Below are positions 1-6,747 of a stretch of DNA of 64,000 nt, piece after piece; position 1 is the first letter of the stretch, and each line of letters opens with the position of its first letter. Below the pieces are notes generated by a model. That model was not told the origin of the DNA. It worked only from the letters and a program-made list of their open reading frames with translations, and ran no database searches. Source of the DNA: an uncultured Christensenella sp. (lineage in GTDB: Bacteria; Bacillota; Clostridia; Christensenellales; UBA3700). Where the stretch lies: contig CAJTYW010000002.1 in the NCBI GenBank assembly GCA_910583995.1, forward strand, positions 1-64,000. Direction: 5' to 3'. The translations under genes and the position numbers were made by a program.

Positions 1-1
1 A

Positions 2-331
2 AATGAAGCAGAAGGAATTACAGAAGATATGCTAAATAGCAGATTAGAGCTAGCAATTGGAACAGGTTGGTATATAGAGTATAATGTAGGTGGAAATGTA
101 GAGACAATATATCTATCTGTATTAGGAGATATAAATGGCGATGGCAGAATAAGTGCAAGTGATTGTACATATTTAAGAGAACTAGCAAATAATGAGACAA
201 TATATAACAAATTAAATGTAGAGTTTAAGCTAGCAGGCTTGATAATAAACAAAGGCGGCATAACAAGTGCGGATAGTGAGATTATATTAAATGTAATGGC
301 ATATAAACTAACAATTGACTTATTCTATTAA
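2..331 (+). CDS. C-terminal part of a dockerin-domain protein (5' end outside window)
   Basis: The frame is open from the window edge, so this is the tail of a longer gene. The motif GDINGDGRISASDCTYL is a calcium-binding dockerin/EF-hand repeat, and a second, weaker half follows (KGGITSADSEIILNVMAY). Dockerins attach secreted proteins to cohesin modules, typically in cellulosome-like or surface complexes. The catalytic or structural part is not visible, so the substrate is unknown. A hairpin terminator follows directly. The dockerin call is firm; its partner is unknown. Confidence 0.75.
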   Translation, partial: NEAEGITEDMLNSRLELAIGTGWYIEYNVGGNVETIYLSVLGDINGDGRISASDCTYLRELANNETIYNKLNVEFKLAGLIINKGGITSADSEIILNVMAYKLTIDLFY

Positions 332-334
332 AAA

Positions 335-370
335 ATAAAAGGTGGGATTATTCCACCTTTTATTTTTTTG
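335..370 (+). terminator. Intrinsic terminator of the dockerin gene
   Basis: An 11-bp stem (ATAAAAGGTGG / CCACCTTTTAT) with a 7-nt loop is followed by a T-rich tract. Confidence 0.85.
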
Positions 371-486
371 ATGCGATAGTGAGTAAACATTTTTATTTTT
401 AAATAGCTTTCATGGGTAAATAGTATCGATTTTCGTAGTGTTTTTAATATGATAACAAAATGCAACACGGCAAACAAATGGTAGGA

Positions 487-515
487 TTGACTTAATAGGC
501 GAAAAATAGTATAAT
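487..515 (+). promoter_or_regulatory. Sigma-A promoter for the phosphoesterase gene
   Basis: TTGACT, a 17-bp spacer and TATAAT lie about 95 bp upstream of the phosphoesterase start. The rest of the 332-610 gap holds one copy of a recurrent TATCGATTTTC motif (424-434) and no gene. Confidence 0.7.
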
Positions 516-610
516 TAATATAATAATAAAAAATATGATATTATAAAAATACAATATTTAAGAATTAGGATAATTTGTATTTTTGTAATATGGTATTAAA
601 AGGAGAAATT

Positions 611-1879
611 ATGGGAAAGGTTAAAGATTTTTTAACTAATCATAAGATTGAAGTAATTATTACGGCGGTGCTGCTTGTAGTTATGATAGGTATTGCAGTA
701 GGTATACCTTGCGGTATCTTCTTTTCACCAAGAAAAGGTTCTGTAAGTACTTATTCTTATGATAAAACAAAAGATTTTGATTTGCTAAAAGACGGATATG
801 TATTGTATGCTGATTACGATTCTGATTTTAAAATATTGAATATTGCTGACTTACAAATGTCAGAAGTATATACTAATTCACAAAATAAGCGTAACTATGA
901 ACTGGTTAGAAAATTGGTAGAGCATGAAAAACCCGATTTGATAACTTTTACAGGTGATAATTTTTGGCTTAACAATGCAAAGGCAGCAACCAAAAAGTTT
1001 ATTCAAAATATAGATAGTCTTAATGTGCCTTGGGCACCTGTGTTTGGTAATCACGAGCCTGAGACGGAAGTAGATACTAACTGGATAATGGAACAATTTT
1101 TGACAGCAAAAAATTGCATTTTCAATATTGGTGTAAAAGGAACAGACTTTAATAAAGATGTAGCAAAAGGTCCTAAAAACATCGATGGTGTAGGTAACTA
1201 TGTAATAAATGTATTAAATAATGAGCATAAAATTATACATACAATATTTATGATGGACTCTCACTCAAACAATGGTGACCAACACCCTGAAAAAGTTGAG
1301 AATATCACAGACGGAACAGCTATTGATGGATTAAATGGTTGGTATGCTCAAGATAATTATCTTTTTAAACCTGACGAAAACGGAAAATTGGTTGGAGTAG
1401 GTACAACTTATGACTATATCAAACTTAATCAAATAGAGTGGTATGAATGGGTTGTAAAAGGCGTACAAAAAATAAATAAAGGCGAAGTAGTTCCATCATC
1501 TGCTTTTTTCCATATCCCATTGCCGGAATTTAATATTGCTTACGCACTTTATAAAAAGAATTTGCCAAAAGATTATAACGGCAGAGATGTTATTGACGGT
1601 AACTTTGGCTTGAATAGAGAAAATGTATGTTCACCATATTACAATAGCGGATTCTTTGAAAAAATGAAAGAACTTGGAAGTACTAAAGATGTCATAGTTG
1701 GTCACGACCACGTAAATAACTCTTCAATTCTTTATCAAGGTATTAGGCTTACTTATGGATTAAAGACAGGTGACGGCTGTTATTGGGATAGTACAGGCAG
1801 TGTAAGCGGTGGTACTACAATCTCAATAAATAGTACTGGTGCTACAAAAACTGAACATATCTATATGCCGTTTAAATAA
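611..1879 (+). CDS. Membrane-anchored calcineurin-like metallophosphoesterase
   Basis: Start chosen at 611 because AAAGGAG lies just upstream; an upstream in-frame ATG at 575 has no ribosome binding site. The 422-aa product has a short charged N-terminus, one membrane segment (about residues 15-37), then an extracytoplasmic phosphoesterase domain. Metal-site motifs are visible: IADLQ (first Asp), TGDN, FGNHE and VGHDHVN. The first motif reads D-x-Q where the family usually has D-x-H, so one metal ligand may differ. Family members hydrolyse phosphomonoesters or diesters; the substrate cannot be told. The gene is monocistronic, with its own promoter and terminator. Confidence 0.8.
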   Translation: MGKVKDFLTNHKIEVIITAVLLVVMIGIAVGIPCGIFFSPRKGSVSTYSYDKTKDFDLLKDGYVLYADYDSDFKILNIADLQMSEVYTNSQNKRNYELVRKLVEHEKPDLITFTGDNFWLNNAKAATKKFIQNIDSLNVPWAPVFGNHEPETEVDTNWIMEQFLTAKNCIFNIGVKGTDFNKDVAKGPKNIDGVGNYVINVLNNEHKIIHTIFMMDSHSNNGDQHPEKVENITDGTAIDGLNGWYAQDNYLFKPDENGKLVGVGTTYDYIKLNQIEWYEWVVKGVQKINKGEVVPSSAFFHIPLPEFNIAYALYKKNLPKDYNGRDVIDGNFGLNRENVCSPYYNSGFFEKMKELGSTKDVIVGHDHVNNSSILYQGIRLTYGLKTGDGCYWDSTGSVSGGTTISINSTGATKTEHIYMPFK

Positions 1880-1884
1880 AATAA

Positions 1885-1917
1885 AAACAACAGGAATTTT
1901 CCTGTTGTTTTTTGCTT
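1885..1917 (+). terminator. Intrinsic terminator of the phosphoesterase gene
   Basis: AAACAACAGG / CCTGTTGTTT stem with a 6-nt loop and a run of Ts. Confidence 0.85.
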
Positions 1918-2039
1918 ATCAAATAAAATTAATCAAAAATCGATACTAAAATGTGAAAAGTGTATAATTACATTTTGGTTTTTGTTAAAATATTATAAAA
2001 TTATCGGTTTAATTAAATCAAATATAGATTAAAACAAAT

Positions 2040-2070
2040 AAAAGTCGGAATATTCCGACTTTTATTTTGC
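2040..2070 (-). terminator. Terminator of fba (palindromic, may work in both directions)
   Basis: AAAGTCGG / CCGACTTT palindrome (2040-2063) about 30 bp past the fba stop codon, T-rich on both sides. Confidence 0.7.
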
Positions 2071-2092
2071 GTAATAGTAAATTAAATTTTAA

Positions 2093-3061
2093 TTAAGCGT
2101 TCTTTTCAGCTGCAGCAATAATTTCAGCAGCTTTGCCGTTACAACCCAATACGTTAACTAGTTTGTGACGAACGATTTCCTTAATGTTAGCTCTTGCATC
2201 ACCAAGATATTGACGTGGGTCAAAGTGGTCAGGATGCTCATTGAAGTGCTTACGAATAGCAGCTGTGCAAGCTAGTCTTAAGTCAGAGTCAATGTTGATT
2301 TTGCAAACTGCCATTGTAGCAGCTTGACGTAACATTTCTTCAGGAATACCGATAGCATCTGGCATTTTTCCGCCGTTTTCGTTAATGATTTTAACGAATT
2401 GTTGTGGAACAGAAGATGCACCGTGAAGAACGATAGGGAAGTTAGGAAGTCTTCTTTCAACTTCTTCTAAAATGTCAAACTTAAGTTGTGGTTTTTGACC
2501 TGGTTTGAATTTGTATGCACCGTGGCTTGTACCGATAGCGATAGCCAAGCTGTCAACACCTGTCTTTGTAACGAACTCTTCAACTTCTTCAGGACGAGTG
2601 TATGAAGCGTCTTCTGCACTAACATTAACAGCATCTTCGATACCAGCTAGTCTACCAAGCTCAGCTTCAACAACAACCCCTCTTTCGTGAGCGTAGTCAG
2701 CAACTCTTTTAGAAAGCTCGATATTTTCTTCAAAAGAATGATGAGAACCATCAATCATAACTGAAGTGAAGCCATTGTCGATACAATCTTTGCAAAGTTC
2801 AAATGTATCACCGTGGTCTAAGTGCAAGCAGATAGGTAGATTGCTATCAATAACAGCAGCATCAACCATTTTGCGAAGATAAGTAGCGTTAGCATACTTA
2901 CGAGCACCTGCTGAAACTTGAAGAATAAGAGGAGCTTGTTCTTCTTTAGCAGCATCAACGATACCTTGAATAATTTCCATATTGTTCACGTTAAAAGCAC
3001 CGATTGCATATTTACCTTCGTATGCTTTTTTGAACATTTCTTTACTAGTAATTAGTGGCAT
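2093..3061 (-). CDS. fba: Class II fructose-1,6-bisphosphate aldolase
   Basis: Zinc-dependent aldolase of glycolysis: cleaves fructose-1,6-bisphosphate to glyceraldehyde-3-phosphate and dihydroxyacetone phosphate. Start placed at 3061 (MPLITSKEMF), where GGAGG precedes the ATG; the longer frame to 3121 lacks a binding site. The 322-aa product has the usual length and motifs: LHLDHGD (zinc ligand His and catalytic Asp), the GTSHGAYKF phosphate loop, LHGASSVP and INIDSDLR. A consensus promoter lies 40 bp upstream. It is monocistronic and forms the left flank of the integrated element. Confidence 0.95.
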   Translation of the reverse strand: MPLITSKEMFKKAYEGKYAIGAFNVNNMEIIQGIVDAAKEEQAPLILQVSAGARKYANATYLRKMVDAAVIDSNLPICLHLDHGDTFELCKDCIDNGFTSVMIDGSHHSFEENIELSKRVADYAHERGVVVEAELGRLAGIEDAVNVSAEDASYTRPEEVEEFVTKTGVDSLAIAIGTSHGAYKFKPGQKPQLKFDILEEVERRLPNFPIVLHGASSVPQQFVKIINENGGKMPDAIGIPEEMLRQAATMAVCKINIDSDLRLACTAAIRKHFNEHPDHFDPRQYLGDARANIKEIVRHKLVNVLGCNGKAAEIIAAAEKNA

Positions 3062-3100
3062 AGTAAAAAATCCTCCAATTGTTTTTTTATTAATGAATAT

Positions 3101-3129
3101 ATAATAACATAATTTAATCAATATTTCAA
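3101..3129 (-). promoter_or_regulatory. Sigma-A promoter of fba
   Basis: Read on the minus strand: TTGAAA (3129-3124), 17-bp spacer, TATTAT (3106-3101). It lies 50 bp from the left direct repeat, so the element inserted just upstream of this promoter. Confidence 0.7.
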
Positions 3130-3180
3130 CACTTTTGGGATAATTTTACATTTCAAATTAATAATTTTTTAATTTTTTCG

Positions 3181-3196
3181 TTTAAAAGTAGTATTT
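3181..3196 (+). repeat. Left 16-bp direct repeat (candidate attL)
   Basis: TTTAAAAGTAGTATTT, identical to 16495-16510. It lies in the intergenic region upstream of fba. A 16-bp AT-rich match could arise by chance, so its value rests on bracketing the phage-like gene block. Confidence 0.45.
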
Positions 3197-3277
3197 TGAA
3201 AAGTCAAGTTAATTTATTCAATTTTTACAAATAATATACAAAGTTAAATTACTAAATAATATAATTACAAAATAAAT

Positions 3278-3313
3278 AACAATAACTACTACTTGCAAGT
3301 AGTAGTTATTGTT
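3278..3313 (-). terminator. 36-bp perfect palindrome, probable transposase terminator
   Basis: Two 18-bp arms (left arm AACAATAACTACTACTTG and its exact complement) form a perfect hairpin. On the minus strand it follows the transposase stop by about 85 bp and is trailed by a T-rich tract. It could also be a structural element of the mobile element's end. Confidence 0.55.
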
Positions 3314-3354
3314 TAATAATCAAAATTTTATTATATTTACACAATGCTAAAGCG

Positions 3355-3376
3355 GTGTGATAATATCACACTTTTT
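3355..3376 (+). terminator. Terminator-like hairpin
   Basis: GTGTGAT / ATCACAC with a 3-nt loop, then TTTTT on the plus strand. No plus-strand gene is seen upstream, so its function is unclear; it may block read-through into the transposase gene. Confidence 0.4.
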
Positions 3377-3396
3377 AATCAAATGTTTATAATAAA

Positions 3397-4431
3397 TTAA
3401 ATCAATTCTAATTGTTGGTTAAATACATCATTTGCAGACGCATAGTCAAATATAGATTTTGGATAATTATTTAACCAATTCTCTATTTTTTGAATATCTT
3501 CATTTGTTAATTTATTTAAATAAGTTCCTTTAGGAATTAATCGACGTATTTCTCGATTAAGTCTTTCATTAGTACCGCGTTCCCAACTACTATATGGATG
3601 ACAATAGTATATTAAGGTTCTTCTACTATTTCGACCATATATTGATTTTTGCATACCATTAAAATCCGAAAATTCACTACCATTATCTACAGTAATGCTT
3701 TTAAAAATTTGTTTAAATAATTTACCATAACGATGTTCTAACATATTTAAACAATGAATTATATTATTAGATTTTTGATTTGGTATTTTAAAAATAATTT
3801 CTTTACGTGTTAATCTTTCACTTAACACTAATAAAGACGCTTTATTCGGACCACATATACAGTCCATTTCCCAATGACCAAATGTGTTACGATTATTTAT
3901 TTCTTGTGGCCTTTTTTCAATACTTGTTCCTTTAGGAGCACGTTTGATTTTTACTTTTTGATATGCCTTTTTTCGCTTTTCTATTTTAATATTTGGAAAT
4001 ATCCCCATATCTATATAGCGATAAAGAGTAGATTTACTAATATTTGTATACGGCAAATTTTTATATTTAATTTCGCCTAAAACGGCTGAAGGCGATATTT
4101 TGTCTTGATTTACTCTTTTTTCCATATATTCTACAAAAGCAAAATCTTTACCTATTTTTAAATCTCTACCTTTATTCAAACACAACATTTCATATCTATC
4201 TTGTGCTATTTGTGCAGAATAGAGATTTTCTTTTTTTATTTTTACACCATACCAAAAGGTGTCTTGTTTTGTAATATGCTCATATACACCACGTTTTATT
4301 TCGTAATATAAAGTTCTAATATTAATACCAACTACATCCGCTATTTTTTGCTTTGGTTGTTTTGCATTTAATAAAGTTTCAATTTGTAATCTTTGAGTAT
4401 ATGTAATATTTTTTTGTCCTTTATGTTTCAT
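3397..4431 (-). CDS. IS30-family DDE transposase
   Basis: The 344-aa intact protein has an N-terminal helix-turn-helix (about residues 10-48, KIADVVGINIRTLYYEIKRG) and an RNase-H-fold catalytic core. The DDE triad is readable: D190 in HWEMDC, D249 in VDNGSEF and E289 in ERGTNERLNREIRR. Full length and intact motifs suggest an active enzyme. Obvious IS30-type terminal inverted repeats were not found next to the gene. That argues against an independent insertion sequence and for a role as the prophage's own integration enzyme. It is divergent from the nuclease gene across about 165 bp. A weak AAGGA precedes the start. Confidence 0.85.
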   Translation of the reverse strand: MKHKGQKNITYTQRLQIETLLNAKQPKQKIADVVGINIRTLYYEIKRGVYEHITKQDTFWYGVKIKKENLYSAQIAQDRYEMLCLNKGRDLKIGKDFAFVEYMEKRVNQDKISPSAVLGEIKYKNLPYTNISKSTLYRYIDMGIFPNIKIEKRKKAYQKVKIKRAPKGTSIEKRPQEINNRNTFGHWEMDCICGPNKASLLVLSERLTRKEIIFKIPNQKSNNIIHCLNMLEHRYGKLFKQIFKSITVDNGSEFSDFNGMQKSIYGRNSRRTLIYYCHPYSSWERGTNERLNREIRRLIPKGTYLNKLTNEDIQKIENWLNNYPKSIFDYASANDVFNQQLELI

Positions 4432-4464
4432 TTTTACTATAAATCCTTATATTTTATTTTTCTA

Positions 4465-4493
4465 TTGATTTTTTATAATATTTATGATATTAT
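4465..4493 (+). promoter_or_regulatory. Probable promoter of the zinc-ribbon nuclease gene
   Basis: TTGATT, 17-bp spacer, TATTAT, in the divergent region between transposase and nuclease. Confidence 0.45.
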
Positions 4494-4596
4494 TAATATG
4501 TTATATAAAACTTAGTATGTTTTATGTACAGCAAACTGAAATAGTACATTTTTTACAACACTTTTTCAGTATATATTTTTTACTATGGAGATAAAT

Positions 4597-5244
4597 ATGA
4601 ATTGTCAATTTTGCGGTAAACCTAGCAAGTTTTTTCAACTATGTAAACAATGTAATGAACTTAAAGACCAAGGAATAATTGTCAAATGTGAAAAATGTGA
4701 TACTTGGCATTATGCAAATGAAAATTGCCCAACATGTAATCCAACAGAAAATATTATAACACAAAAATCAGATTTAAAATGTATAATTTGTGGTGAACCA
4801 TCAAATGGCAAACATTTTTGTTTAAATTGTTACAAAAAGTATAAAGATAAATCAATAGATATTCGTATCACAAATTGCATAACTATTGAAATTCTTGATA
4901 AATATGGAAACCGACAATACAAATGCGATGACGGACATTATGTTAGAAGTCGAGCAGAAAAAATAATTAATGATTTTCTATTTAGAGAAAAAGTTCGTGC
5001 AATTTATGAAGAACCAATTTATTACAAAGAAAATGGAAAAGATAAAACATTGAAACCAGATTTTTATTTGCCAGACTACGATATATACATAGAGTACAAC
5101 GAAATTAATACTAAAGCATATTTAAAAAACAAAGAATATGCAATGCAAATATATAAAGAACTTAATAAAACAGTAATAATTATGGATGACAATGATTTAA
5201 CTGATATAAAAGCATTTTTAAAACCAAAACTTAATTTACATTAA
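4597..5244 (+). CDS. Zinc-ribbon protein with C-terminal PD-(D/E)xK-like nuclease domain
   Basis: Start set at 4597, where GGAG sits 6 nt upstream; an ATG at 4585 overlaps that site. The 215-aa protein starts with three CxxC-rich knuckles (CQFCGKP, CEKCDTWHYANENCPTCN, CIICGEPSNGKHFCLNC), about residues 1-80. The C-terminal half has the layout of a Vsr/DUF559-like nuclease: an early Glu (SRAEKIINDF), then KPDFYLP (Asp) and YIEYNE. It could act in phage DNA processing, defence or exclusion of rival elements. No methyltransferase partner is present, so a restriction role is unlikely. It has its own promoter and terminator and lies between transposase and phage origin. Confidence 0.6.
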   Translation: MNCQFCGKPSKFFQLCKQCNELKDQGIIVKCEKCDTWHYANENCPTCNPTENIITQKSDLKCIICGEPSNGKHFCLNCYKKYKDKSIDIRITNCITIEILDKYGNRQYKCDDGHYVRSRAEKIINDFLFREKVRAIYEEPIYYKENGKDKTLKPDFYLPDYDIYIEYNEINTKAYLKNKEYAMQIYKELNKTVIIMDDNDLTDIKAFLKPKLNLH

Positions 5245-5290
5245 AATATGTATTTTATAATAAACTAAATTTGTAAAATAATTACTTTAT

Positions 5291-5318
5291 AATCAAGGAT
5301 TTTTCCTTGATTTTTTTT
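5291..5318 (+). terminator. Terminator of the nuclease gene
   Basis: AATCAAGGA / TCCTTGATT with a 4-nt loop, followed by a T run. Confidence 0.85.
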
Positions 5319-5369
5319 ATTTACTTTACAAAAAATCTATATGAATTTTATTTTTATAAATCAATTTGT

Positions 5370-5435
5370 AAATACTAAATACTAAAAAAGGTCCATTTAG
5401 GTCCATTTACAAAAAAAACGAGTCGACGTCGACTC
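5370..5435. other. Candidate rolling-circle double-strand origin (repeats plus palindrome)
   Basis: Two tandem 7-bp AATACTA-type repeats (5370-5384) are followed by two tandem 10-bp copies of AGGTCCATTT (5389-5408). Eleven bases on lies the 16-bp perfect palindrome GAGTCGACGTCGACTC (5420-5435). Short tandem repeats beside a cruciform-forming palindrome are the usual form of an HUH-Rep recognition and nicking site. The HUH Rep gene ends 340 bp away. The nick position cannot be read from sequence alone. Confidence 0.5.
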
Positions 5436-5507
5436 AAAAATTTACATTTACAAATTAATTTTTTTTATCAATTTTGTATCCTTTAAGTTGTCAAAAAAAA
5501 GCAAAGG

Positions 5508-5580
5508 CAATTAGACGATACCTAGTACTAAAACAAGCCGGGTGCACAAGTGCACCCGGGTACTATGTATCGTCTAATTG
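5508..5580. repeat. 73-nt GC-rich long hairpin in the phage intergenic region
   Basis: The outer 14-bp perfect stem is CAATTAGACGATAC (5508-5521) with its complement at 5567-5580. A middle AGTAC/GTACT stem follows, then an inner 10-bp stem CCGGGTGCAC / GTGCACCCGG (5538-5547 / 5550-5559). Such stable hairpins in filamentous-phage intergenic regions serve as packaging signal or complementary-strand origin. Here it lies between the origin-like repeats and the rep terminator. The frame across it (5474-5677) is not a gene. Confidence 0.6.
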
Positions 5581-5642
5581 CAAATTTTATCATATTTTAT
5601 TGTATATTATGGAATATTTTTTTAAAATATATTGTAATAAAA

Positions 5643-5686
5643 AAAGAAAAATCAACCCGCTAATTCGCTTACGTTGATTTTTCTTT
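5643..5686 (-). terminator. Terminator of the minus-strand phage operon
   Basis: A 14-bp perfect stem (AAAGAAAAATCAAC and its complement) with a 16-nt loop lies about 90 bp past the rep stop. On the minus strand it is followed by seven Ts. Confidence 0.75.
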
Positions 5687-5776
5687 AAAATTAACAATTA
5701 TTTTTATACACCTGTAGAACGCAAAATAACCTATCTTAAAAATAGGCTTAAAACTCACAAAAAAAACATAAAAACA

Positions 5777-6733
5777 TTAAATCATAAAACTGATTTTCGA
5801 CCGGACCATATAAAACTGCCGTTCATATTCTACGGCATCTCTATTCATAAAAGAAGAAAATATATCTACGTCTTCAGATACTATATAGTGAAGAACATTA
5901 AATTTACATGTTGGGGGCAATAACTGACTGTCAGTTAAAAACAATTCAACTGTATCATAAACTCCACGAGAATATATAAACTTTTCCGGAGACTTATTCA
6001 TATACTTAGTCATGTAACGTAAAATATCCTGATAAGTCGCGCCACCAAGATAGTTAACTTTTTTGAAATCGTTTATACCAAACTTTTCAAAAAATGAATT
6101 AATATTAGCATATTGCTTACAATGCATTTTATGATTATATCCCAAATCACATTTGCGAACTAAACCTACCATTTGACCTTGCGGAATATGAACAATGCCA
6201 TGCAAATGTTCCCGGCCGTGTTCAACACCTTTTTCAAGTACAAAAATATAGCGCCAACCACGTCGATAAGCAAATTTTGACAAAGTTCTTTTAACTGCAG
6301 ATAACCAACTTTCGTAACTTGAATACTTTTTATCGTCACGAGTAAATGTAACAAAATAATTCCAATACTTTGTTTCAGAATAAAAATTGACTTTATTTAT
6401 AAACCTTTTTTCCCGCAAATATATTGAATTTAATCTGCGGTTAATATTATTAATAAAATAAACGTCTTCTTTTTCAATATTATACTCCTGAAAACGTTTC
6501 TTTATATAATCAAAGGTATCTTTGTTATACTTAATATCTTCACGAGAAACACAAGATATATGTTCTTTCTTAAGAATAACATTACCTGACACTAAACATT
6601 CTTCAAATGCCGTGTCAAATATACTACGATAAATATCTACTGTAGATTTTTTCTTAAGCACCAAATTTGGTGAATGTTTAATTGCAATAAAATGAGTTTT
6701 ATCCCTATGTATTTTACAAAGATTTCCAAACAT
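5777..6733 (-). CDS. HUH-type rolling-circle replication initiator
   Basis: The 318-aa protein has the Rep motifs in order: FVTFTRDD (about 127-134, motif 1), the metal-binding HUH motif H176-L-H178 in GREHLHGIVHI, and a catalytic-tyrosine helix YQDILRYMTKYMNKS (Y240 and Y244, with K243). By family knowledge it nicks one strand of the replicative form at the double-strand origin, staying bound by a 5' phosphotyrosine, and so starts rolling-circle replication. AAGGGGTG precedes the start. It is the last gene of the phage operon, 14 bp after the ATPase gene, and faces the origin-like region. Microvirus and plasmid Reps share this fold; the Zot-like neighbour favours an inovirus. Confidence 0.8.
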   Translation of the reverse strand: MFGNLCKIHRDKTHFIAIKHSPNLVLKKKSTVDIYRSIFDTAFEECLVSGNVILKKEHISCVSREDIKYNKDTFDYIKKRFQEYNIEKEDVYFINNINRRLNSIYLREKRFINKVNFYSETKYWNYFVTFTRDDKKYSSYESWLSAVKRTLSKFAYRRGWRYIFVLEKGVEHGREHLHGIVHIPQGQMVGLVRKCDLGYNHKMHCKQYANINSFFEKFGINDFKKVNYLGGATYQDILRYMTKYMNKSPEKFIYSRGVYDTVELFLTDSQLLPPTCKFNVLHYIVSEDVDIFSSFMNRDAVEYERQFYMVRSKISFMI

Positions 6734-6747
6734 AATATTACACCCCT

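Noticed and set aside
3160..3240. XerCD/dif-type integration site for the prophage
   Set aside because: The direct repeat does not show the 28-bp XerC-XerD arm pattern in the flanks, and an IS30-type transposase is present instead.
3314..4596. Independent IS30 insertion sequence with terminal inverted repeats
   Set aside because: I compared the flanks of the transposase gene and found no convincing inverted pair; a short imperfect one could be missed by eye.
5474..5677. 67-codon plus-strand frame across the phage intergenic region
   Set aside because: It runs straight through the 73-nt hairpin and the rep terminator, has no ribosome binding site, and its residues reflect the palindromes.
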